Under the pieces are notes generated by a model. That model searched no databases, was not told the DNA's origin, and saw nothing but the letters and a program-made list of their open reading frames with translations. A stretch of DNA of 64,000 nucleotides from the NCBI RefSeq assembly GCF_918698245.1, contig NZ_CAKKMS010000001.1, positions 1,240,001 through 1,304,000 of the forward strand, given 5' to 3'. The DNA comes from Pedobacter sp. Bi126. GTDB taxonomy: Bacteria; Bacteroidota; Bacteroidia; Sphingobacteriales; Sphingobacteriaceae. Each line of letters starts with the position of its first letter. The first letter of the stretch is position 1. The position numbers were made by a program, and so were the translations under genes. Positions 58,026-64,000 of the stretch are shown here, piece after piece.

Positions 58026-59273
58026 ATGAAATCCCTCTATCCCTTCCTTTTGCTCTGCCTATTTTGCAAAGGCTTAGCTGCACAGGATGTACCACAACAG
58101 TCTTATCAATTAATTAAGACCAGGAACGAAGTACAATACAAAAATTATTACCTGCTTTCTCTTTTTGAACAATTGCCCGAACTGCGCAAAATACTGATTA
58201 CAGATACAGCGTTCAGCAACATCTATAAATCAAAAACAGCACAGGTAAATGAAGCAGTTAAAACCTGCAAAACAGCTATTACGTGTTATGCCAAAGCCTT
58301 AAAATTTACCAATGAGGAAATAGCCCATATTGGAAACCGTTTGGCGCTGCTTTACACAGAAAATAATCCGCTGGGAAATTTGGTAAGTAATCATCTCATC
58401 CCCTCAGGTTGTTATGCCATGTTTGCCAAAGAACAACACAGAACCCTTTTAATTAAAGCCTGGGAACAAGATGCCAATGCCATAAATTATGCAATTGGTG
58501 TATATGTAGAAGGAAACAAGCCCAACTACCCCAAAATAGATTCAATCAGTTTTAGTCTAACTGACAAAACGTTTGCAGAACTCACCTCTGCCAGTGCATT
58601 ATTGTCCTTGCAGAGCAATAATAAGCTCTTTTTCGAACCTGCCATGTTATTTGCATTGGAAGCTTTAGAACTGAACGAACGCAATGAGGCTGCCGATTAT
58701 GAACCGATGGCTAAAGGCGTAAACCTTTCGGCGATTAACCAGATCAAGAAAACAGAATGGAAGAAATACCCTTACAGCGTAATCCTGGTTCCAGGTGCTG
58801 GCCCCGAGGAAAAAGACGTTGCGCTAAGTGCTGGCGGAATGATCCGCTGCAGGTTAGCGGCCTTGCAATACCATACAGGCATGGCACCATTTATTGTGGT
58901 TTCGGGCGGACGTGTACATCCCTATAAGACCAAGTTCAGCGAAGCATATGAAATGAAGAAATTCCTGATGGAAACACTTCAAATACCCGAAAGTGCCATT
59001 ATTATGGAGCCGCATGCCCGCCATACCACCACCAACCTGCGCAACTGTGCAAGGCTGATGTTTAGGTACGGGATGCCGGTAGATAAACCTGGTTTAGCCT
59101 GTACCGTAAAATCGCAGAGTTATAATATCACCAATCTGCTCCCCGAGCGTTGCAAAAAAGAACTCGGCTACTATCCTTATAAAAACGGAAAACGTTTGAG
59201 TGATACCGAATCAGAATTCTACTTAAATACAACTTCTTTACAAATTGATTTTGATGAACCTTTAGATCCTTAG
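58026..59273 (+). CDS. Exported DUF218 (YdcF/SanA-like) protein
   Basis: Protein of 415 residues with a signal peptide ending near LAAQ. The N-terminal 230 residues are helical and unrecognised. The C-terminal DUF218 domain (about 245-385) shows YSVILVPGAGP, FIVVSGGRVHPYKTKFSEA, AIIMEPHARHTTTNLRN and a late VKSQSYNITN. DUF218 proteins have an SAM-binding-like fold and are linked to envelope barrier function in E. coli, with no settled activity. It is followed 3 nt later by the next gene. Confidence 0.85.
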   Translation: MKSLYPFLLLCLFCKGLAAQDVPQQSYQLIKTRNEVQYKNYYLLSLFEQLPELRKILITDTAFSNIYKSKTAQVNEAVKTCKTAITCYAKALKFTNEEIAHIGNRLALLYTENNPLGNLVSNHLIPSGCYAMFAKEQHRTLLIKAWEQDANAINYAIGVYVEGNKPNYPKIDSISFSLTDKTFAELTSASALLSLQSNNKLFFEPAMLFALEALELNERNEAADYEPMAKGVNLSAINQIKKTEWKKYPYSVILVPGAGPEEKDVALSAGGMIRCRLAALQYHTGMAPFIVVSGGRVHPYKTKFSEAYEMKKFLMETLQIPESAIIMEPHARHTTTNLRNCARLMFRYGMPVDKPGLACTVKSQSYNITNLLPERCKKELGYYPYKNGKRLSDTESEFYLNTTSLQIDFDEPLDP

Positions 59274-59276
59274 TTT

Positions 59277-60152
59277 ATGAAAACATTAAACCCAATTTTA
59301 GTACTGATCGTGATGTTTTTTGTGGCCAGGTACAATAAAACAGAAGGAAAGATCACAAAAACGATTACAATTGACTCATTAGGTGCCTGTCAGGGTATTT
59401 CTTATCAAAACGGAAGGTATTTTCTTTATGGCGATAGAGAAGTGGGGGTAATGCGCGAATATCAACTCCAAAAAGACTCCTTGATTGATCAGCATAAGGA
59501 ATACAAGTTCACCGTTAAAGGCGAAAATATCATCAAACATCCTACGGGCATTGCCTATCACAAAGGCTTACCGACGTTTGTGGGTAATTCGGTAAAGCAA
59601 AATGCAGCAGGCACCGTTTGGAAAGCGGTAATTAATTGCATTAACTGGGAAGGCCTTTTAAAGACCAAAAAGCTAGATGGAAACCTGATTAAAAGTATTG
59701 AAGATGATGCCTGTATCCAGGGTACACGGCCCGAATATGTAAATTACAAAGGCAAATGGTTCGTCGCAACAGCCGATTATGGCAATAAAGCCAATGAAGT
59801 ACGGTTATACAATCCCGAAGCCTTATCAAAAGCCGATAAAACAAGTCAAAAGGGAATCCTCTTCAAAAAATTCACCTGTTCGCCATGGGTACAAAACTTA
59901 CATTATATTGCTAGCAAAGGTATACTCGTTTTAATCCAGAACCAGATTGAAGGACGTAAATGGAGACTTACCTTTCTTGATCTGGAAAAATCACTTGCCA
60001 GCGGTCAAGAATCTGTTATCAAAGTTGTAGACACTGATAAACTGGATGAACTGGAAGGTTTTACCTTTACCGATCAGGCCAATAAAGGGATCGCCGTAAG
60101 TTCTTCCCGCAAAAACAATGTAAGTTTTATGGATTTTGCGCTTGGCGGTTAG
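59277..60152 (+). CDS. Uncharacterised exported protein, beta-propeller-like
   Basis: Protein of 291 residues with an N-terminal hydrophobic segment that may be a signal peptide or anchor (NPILVLIVMFFVARY). Repeated strand pairs such as GRYFLYGDREVGVMREY, NYKGKWFVATADYG and GFTFTDQANKGIAVSS suggest a six-bladed propeller of the kind seen in periplasmic sugar- or ester-binding proteins. Family not recognised. It follows the DUF218 gene by 3 nt, so the two are one transcription unit. Confidence 0.7.
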   Translation: MKTLNPILVLIVMFFVARYNKTEGKITKTITIDSLGACQGISYQNGRYFLYGDREVGVMREYQLQKDSLIDQHKEYKFTVKGENIIKHPTGIAYHKGLPTFVGNSVKQNAAGTVWKAVINCINWEGLLKTKKLDGNLIKSIEDDACIQGTRPEYVNYKGKWFVATADYGNKANEVRLYNPEALSKADKTSQKGILFKKFTCSPWVQNLHYIASKGILVLIQNQIEGRKWRLTFLDLEKSLASGQESVIKVVDTDKLDELEGFTFTDQANKGIAVSSSRKNNVSFMDFALGG

Positions 60153-60177
60153 GCCATGCATTTCGCGATTCAATCTA

Positions 60178-60247
60178 TCGGTCGGTGTCTCACCGACCAA
60201 AATGGAACATATTCATTCATCCTATCGGTAGGTGTCTCACCTACCGA
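60178..60247. repeat. Pair of hairpins with compensatory stems
   Basis: GGTCGGTG/CACCGACC (60180-60198) and TCGGTAGGTG/CACCTACCGA (60225-60247), both with TCT as the loop. At one pair the first has C-G and the second A-T, keeping the stem. They lie 27 nt after the preceding stop codon. Confidence 0.75.
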
Positions 60248-60309
60248 AAACCGAATTGTTTGTATATTCAAAATTAGGAAACGAATGGCTTGTGGTTCTT
60301 GGCGGTTTG

Positions 60310-60405
60310 CAATCCCGCCATTCGCTATAGCTCCGATAGAAAAAAAATCGGAGGCTGCCGCTACTGTCGGGTTTAGGAACAAGGGCTTGTGCACCCTGCA
60401 ACCTC
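60310..60405. repeat. Dispersed repeat module B, inverted copy
   Basis: Reverse complement of 35005-35090: ATTCGCTATAGCTCCGAT, TCGGAGGCTGCCGCTACTG and CAAGGGCTTGTGCA are shared. Intergenic and noncoding. Confidence 0.7.
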
Positions 60406-60574
60406 ACAAATAAAAAACTGAGTTAGCCATTTAGCCCCGGCTGAAGCGTTACCCTGCAGCGACGAGGCATCCCGAAGTTTCGGGAAAGCGTAAAAGCGGA
60501 AGACGGGAAGAAATTTAGTGTGTTTGCAGAAGCCTTGCGCTCCAAAACATAAGAGCTTGCAGTTGCCAAAATTT

Positions 60575-60692
60575 GTCAGTCTGAGGGAAGTGTCGAAGAC
60601 TCCTGGATCCGTTTAACCATAGAAGGAATATAAGATCATGTAAGTTTATGTAGTAAAACAATCCTTCGACTACGCTCAGGATGACACTATGC
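60575..60692. repeat. Inverted repeat F
   Basis: GTCAGTCTGAGG and GTGTCGAAG on the left, CTTCGACTACGCTCAGG and ATGAC on the right form an imperfect inverted repeat around 60 nt. It belongs to the common TCATCCTGAGC-type spacer repeats. Confidence 0.65.
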
Positions 60693-60708
60693 AGTTTATC
60701 CCTTATAG

Positions 60709-60754
60709 TCCTCGTTTGTAACGAGGATTATTGAGATTCGCATTTGTAATGCGA
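60709..60754. repeat. Pair of hairpins with TGT loops
   Basis: TCCTCGTT/AACGAGGA (60709-60727) and TCGCATT/AATGCGA (60738-60754), each with loop TGT, centres 28 nt apart. The stems differ in sequence but share length and loop, as in REP-like elements. Confidence 0.7.
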
Positions 60755-60836
60755 TCCCGTAATTTATCATTCCCTTCTTTACTTTCCCTTTACACATCTT
60801 CGTCGTATCTTTATTATCAATAAAAAAGGAAGATAT

Positions 60837-61325
60837 ATGAATACTGAAAAAGCCATTCTTGCAGGCGGCTGCTTTTGGGGAGTAGAAGAACTGCTCCGTC
60901 ATTACCCAGGTGTTACCTCAACAGTTGTTGGATACACTGGTGGGGATGTTCCCAATGCCACTTACCGGAACCATGGCACACATGCCGAAGCCATTGAAGT
61001 TACTTTTGATCCAACTGTTTTAACCTATCGTAAATTATTAGAGTACTTCTTCCAGATCCACGATCCGAGTACACGCAACAGACAGGGAAATGATGTGGGT
61101 ACCTCCTACCGCTCAGCTATTTTTTACAATAGCGAGGAACAGAAAAACACCGCAAATGCATTAATTGCCGAGTTGGATGCTTCTGGCAAATGGCCTGGCA
61201 AAATTATAACTGAAGTGGTACCTGAAACCGATTTCTGGAATGCTGAAGAAGAACACCAGGATTATTTACAGAAAAACCCTTACGGTTATACCTGCCACTT
61301 TGAAAGGCCGGATTGGAAATTGTAA
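60837..61325 (+). CDS. msrA: Peptide-methionine (S)-S-oxide reductase MsrA
   Basis: Repair enzyme of 162 residues that reduces methionine-S-sulfoxide in proteins. The active site GGCFWG has nucleophile C12; [23 protein letters not shown] and [23 protein letters not shown] are conserved family segments. No signal peptide, so it is cytoplasmic. No MsrB domain or gene is adjacent. The start is the ATG after GGAAGATAT. Confidence 0.96.
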   Translation: MNTEKAILAGGCFWGVEELLRHYPGVTSTVVGYTGGDVPNATYRNHGTHAEAIEVTFDPTVLTYRKLLEYFFQIHDPSTRNRQGNDVGTSYRSAIFYNSEEQKNTANALIAELDASGKWPGKIITEVVPETDFWNAEEEHQDYLQKNPYGYTCHFERPDWKL

Positions 61326-61435
61326 ATAAGGTCGCTATTAAAAGGCACAAAGCAATTTGACAGAAAGCTGGAGAGTCAGTTTTGTTTTCTGGAAATCAGA
61401 TACAGTAGCATTTCGGTTCATTCCGCCCCGCTCTC

Positions 61436-61515
61436 GCTCCTGCTCCGATGAAGAATCGGGAGCATCTCACTTTGATCGGGTTTAAGTGGCGTGGTAAGCA
61501 ATGCTATTTGGGGCT
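61436..61515. repeat. Dispersed repeat module A, second copy
   Basis: CTCCGATGAAGAATCGGG, then CACTTTGATCGGGTTTAAG and GGCGTGGTAAGCA, matching 34919-34990. Confidence 0.7.
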
Positions 61516-61689
61516 GCACAATTCTGGAATACGATCATCTATCTGCGCCATGCTAACCAACCTTAAATAGTAGCAAATCTCTCCAATTTTAAACCTGATT
61601 GCCGCGGAAATCCTTTTTGTCATCCTGAAGGATAATTTCTTTTATAAAAATCAATATTATTGACAGAGCATCTTTAGTGCTATGTGCCA

Positions 61690-61852
61690 GCGACGAATCG
61701 TCATTGCGAGGAGGCCTTTTCAGCCAACAAAGCAATCTTACAACTATCGCTAGTAGCGAGCGCTTTAAGATTATTCATCTTTGCAGTTGTTTTTAAAGGC
61801 ATTCATGAGCTCACTTTCGTTCGGTTATCTTCGTGCCTCGCAATGACGATCA
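61690..61852. repeat. Inverted repeat E, second copy
   Basis: Starts ATCGTCATTGCGAGGAGGCC and ends GCCTCGCAATGACGAT, with AAAGCAATCTTA inside. Related to 52686-52792. It fills the spacer after msrA with module A (61436-61515) and a copy of the TGTCATCC..GGATAAT unit (61616-61660). Confidence 0.7.
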
Positions 61853-61860
61853 ATTTAAAA

Positions 61861-61893
61861 AAAGGCAATTTTCTAATCGAAAATTGCCTTTTT
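61861..61893 (-). terminator. Terminator of the YncE/phosphoesterase gene
   Basis: Perfect 13-bp stem AAAGGCAATTTTC / GAAAATTGCCTTT with a 5-nt loop. On the minus strand it runs into seven T. It lies 26 nt after the stop codon and could also serve plus-strand transcripts. Confidence 0.85.
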
Positions 61894-61919
61894 GTTTAAA
61901 ACATCATCATAACAGATCA

Positions 61920-64000
61920 TTAATCGTCATCATCTTTTTTCTTCTTCTCCAAAATCACAAAAGCACTCCGTTTGGGCGCTGGCATTACCGATTGCTCTCC
62001 TTTAACCGATTTCCATACCACTTCATTCAGATCCAAATCCGGTGCCGAATCTTCTTTTGCAAAATTGAACAGTTCGGAACGTCTGCTGCTTTCATTCACC
62101 GCCACATTCCGTGTATCTAAATCAATAAGCGGCTGAATCACGTTATAAGGTGTAAAATCGGGCTTAGCCGTAAAACATTCATACAGTGGCATGGCTGCAG
62201 CATCGTACTGGCTCATTGGTGGCAAACCTAAAATAAGTTCCATTGTTCTTAAAAATCCGGAAGTAGAATACATGGTATGAACAGGTGTATTCCGCTTAAC
62301 ATAAGGGCCAACCACATAGGCTGGCGAACGGTGCGCGTCAACATGATCGGGTCCGTTCTGTGCGTCGTCTTCCAAAATAAAAACAACTGATTCTTTCCAG
62401 ATTTTACTATGCGATAGATGCTCCAAAATGCGACCAACAGCCAGATCGTTATCGGCAACTGCGGCCTGTGGCGAATATTTACCTTTCTTTTGTCCGCTGG
62501 TATGATCGTTAGATATTCTTAAGGTATTAAATTGTGGTACAACGCCTGCAACCAGTAACGAATCGAAATCGTGTTGCCATGCATCTACCCGAACCTGATC
62601 TTTAATATCCATATCAAAACCTGGTGAAGCAGCACACATATGGCCCTGTAGCGATTTAATATTTGCCTTACCATAATCGCCAAACTCACCATAACTGCGG
62701 TAGCTTACCCCTGCCCTTTGGCAGTAGTCCCAGATAAAACCACCTTTAGGATAGGTAACGGGTCTGCCGCCTTCGAAACTGGTACTTCCGCCACGTGCTC
62801 CATAACTGGTAGGCCATGTTTTCTCAACTACATCTGTAGCATAAGCGGCCATGCTCCAGTTGTGTCCATCGGCACTTACCTCTGCATCAACATAGAAATT
62901 ATCCAATAGCACATAGTTTTCGGCAAAAGCATGCTGGTTAGGTGTAATTTTTCTACCGAAAAGTGTTAATGTAGAATCGCCGTTTCCTTTTGGCAGATCG
63001 CCAAGCACCTGATCGTAGGTTCTGTTTTCTTTGATGATATAAAAAACATGTTTAATGGGCGATTTTTCGCCCTGTTTACGTGGAATAGGATTTCCGGCTT
63101 CACCATCGGCCATAATCGTCCGCTTATCGGTAAAGGGCGTATTGGCATACACCTGCTTGGTATATGCTTTTAACTGCTCAGGTTTTGGTGCAGCAATAAA
63201 AGATAAGGTTCCTTTAAACAAACCGGCAATATACTGCAGGCGGCTATTGGCCGTACTGCCCATGTGGTAACCGCTATTATCGACTTTAGAAATCGGTTGT
63301 GGCCCTTGAGGGTTAGCCATCGGTGTATTGCCTTTGCCATTCGTAACTAAAATTTTCGAGCCTAAAACCTTAACACTTGTTGGGTACCAGCCTACAGGGA
63401 TAAAACCCTGACTTAAGCTTAATCCAGGTTTGCTCACATCAAAAACTGCCAAACAGTTATTATCTGCATTAGCGATGTACAAAGTTTTCTCGTTGGCACT
63501 TAAAGCTAAACCATTAGTGGTAGAACCTGTTAACTGTGTAGCGTAAAGGGTAGTAGCAATGGTTTCGACCACCTTATTATTCGAAGTATTGATTACCGAA
63601 ACGGTATTATCGTTCGCATTGGCTACGAATAAAATATTTCCTTTTTTATTAAGCAATAGTTCATTTGGGTGATCGCCAACAGGAATGCGCTGTAAGATGC
63701 TTTCTGAAACTAAATCGATAACCGCAACAGATTTTCCACCCCAGAGTGAAACGTATAATTTACTTTCATCTGCAGATAAAACACAACTATAGGCAATTGC
63801 AGGAAGCTGGATTTTTTTCAGGATCTGCTTTTCTGTGGGATTGATAATGTATAAACTGCTGTCTTCTTTGGTTACCGTGTATAACTTACTGTTGTTTTTG
63901 TTTACAACAATCCCCGCCGGACTGATTTTTCCCTTTGGCCAAATGGGACCTAGTTTAATCGTATCGCTTTTGCCAAGTTTATTGTTCTGGATATTAAAAT
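61920..64000 (-). CDS. YncE-like beta-propeller/phosphoesterase fusion (5' end outside window)
   Basis: The reading frame stays open to the window edge, so at least 693 residues are visible and the start lies beyond 64000. The N-terminal part has YVTN-type propeller strands (KLYTVTKEDSSLYIINP, NILFVANANDNTVSVINT, TLYIANADNNCLAVFD). The C-terminal part is an alkaline phosphatase-superfamily phosphoesterase: KHVFYIIKENRTYDQVLG, DAEVSADGHNWSMAAYATD, SNDHTSG and EDDAQNGPDHVDAHRSP, with the Asp/His metal ligands expected. The protein is probably periplasmic. It ends with an acidic tail KKKKDDDD. Substrate unknown; phosphate ester hydrolysis is inferred from the family. Confidence 0.88.
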   Translation of the reverse strand, partial: FNIQNNKLGKSDTIKLGPIWPKGKISPAGIVVNKNNSKLYTVTKEDSSLYIINPTEKQILKKIQLPAIAYSCVLSADESKLYVSLWGGKSVAVIDLVSESILQRIPVGDHPNELLLNKKGNILFVANANDNTVSVINTSNNKVVETIATTLYATQLTGSTTNGLALSANEKTLYIANADNNCLAVFDVSKPGLSLSQGFIPVGWYPTSVKVLGSKILVTNGKGNTPMANPQGPQPISKVDNSGYHMGSTANSRLQYIAGLFKGTLSFIAAPKPEQLKAYTKQVYANTPFTDKRTIMADGEAGNPIPRKQGEKSPIKHVFYIIKENRTYDQVLGDLPKGNGDSTLTLFGRKITPNQHAFAENYVLLDNFYVDAEVSADGHNWSMAAYATDVVEKTWPTSYGARGGSTSFEGGRPVTYPKGGFIWDYCQRAGVSYRSYGEFGDYGKANIKSLQGHMCAASPGFDMDIKDQVRVDAWQHDFDSLLVAGVVPQFNTLRISNDHTSGQKKGKYSPQAAVADNDLAVGRILEHLSHSKIWKESVVFILEDDAQNGPDHVDAHRSPAYVVGPYVKRNTPVHTMYSTSGFLRTMELILGLPPMSQYDAAAMPLYECFTAKPDFTPYNVIQPLIDLDTRNVAVNESSRRSELFNFAKEDSAPDLDLNEVVWKSVKGEQSVMPAPKRSAFVILEKKKKDDDD

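Noticed and set aside
60156..60413. 85-codon plus-strand frame and a 74-codon frame opposite
   Set aside because: They cross hairpin repeats and module B, so they are artefacts of repeat sequence.
60178..60754. CRISPR array
   Set aside because: There are only pairs of hairpins with irregular spacing and no repeat-spacer pattern; no cas genes are in the window.
61684..61899. 71-codon frame after msrA
   Set aside because: Entirely within inverted repeat E and the following terminator.

Overview
The window looks like chromosomal DNA of a Bacteroidota bacterium in the Sphingobacteriaceae, most like Pedobacter. Supporting signs are two SusC/SusD pairs, a hybrid two-component sensor beside a polysaccharide utilisation locus (PUL), A/T-rich spacers without strong Shine-Dalgarno sequences, TAnnTTTG-type -7 boxes, and many dispersed intergenic hairpin repeats. 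Assignment rests on gene content and family recognition only; no search was run.

Layout. 0.3-2.7 kb: katG catalase-peroxidase. 2.9-13.2 kb (minus strand): a tightly packed operon of two paralogous membrane Ser/Thr kinases, an FHA protein, an FhaA-like protein with a weak FHA-like tail, a 32-residue single-pass membrane protein, a PP2C phosphatase with an extracytoplasmic beta-helix-like tail, and a 1367-residue fusion of a SEDS glycosyltransferase (FtsW/RodA family) to a penicillin-binding transpeptidase. This matches part for part the actinobacterial pknA/pknB-pbpA-rodA-pstP-fhaA/fhaB locus and is the most interesting system in the window. 13.7-22.6 kb: a GIN-domain protein, cupin, RidA and alpha/beta-hydrolase genes, a two-component pair, an Lrp regulator divergent from a cysteine synthase-like gene, and a DsbD reductase split over two genes.

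22.9-26.7 kb: a small island on the 3' side of a tRNA-Ala(GGC) gene. Remnants of polymorphic-toxin C-termini alternate with small intact putative immunity genes. All three toxin remnants are broken by frameshifts or stops. 26.8-31.7 kb: a small membrane protein, a CAT-fold acetyltransferase, a HAD phosphatase, a Crp/Fnr regulator with a palindrome just before it, two uncharacterised proteins and a beta-carbonic anhydrase.

31.8-48.3 kb: a PUL for a uronic-acid polysaccharide, probably a glycosaminoglycan. It holds a hybrid sensor, SusC, SusD, a PL8 lyase, a GH88 unsaturated uronyl hydrolase, a DUF2264 protein, KduI and KduD. The PL8 lyase cuts chains to unsaturated oligosaccharides, GH88 frees the unsaturated uronate, and KduI/KduD convert it to 2-keto-3-deoxygluconate. 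No sulfatase is present. 48.4-49.0 kb: a 550-bp MITE-like element with terminal inverted repeats and a perfect 8-bp target duplication.

49.3-52.0 kb: an S24-type repressor with a perfect inverted-repeat operator, divergent from a protein with four internal repeats and an MNT-HEPN fusion whose nucleotidyltransferase motif is degenerate. 52.9-57.7 kb: an orphan SusC/SusD pair. 58.0-64.0 kb: a DUF218 (YdcF-like) protein, an uncharacterised exported protein, msrA, and a YncE/phosphoesterase fusion that runs off the window. The spacers from 48 to 62 kb hold several families of dispersed hairpin repeats.
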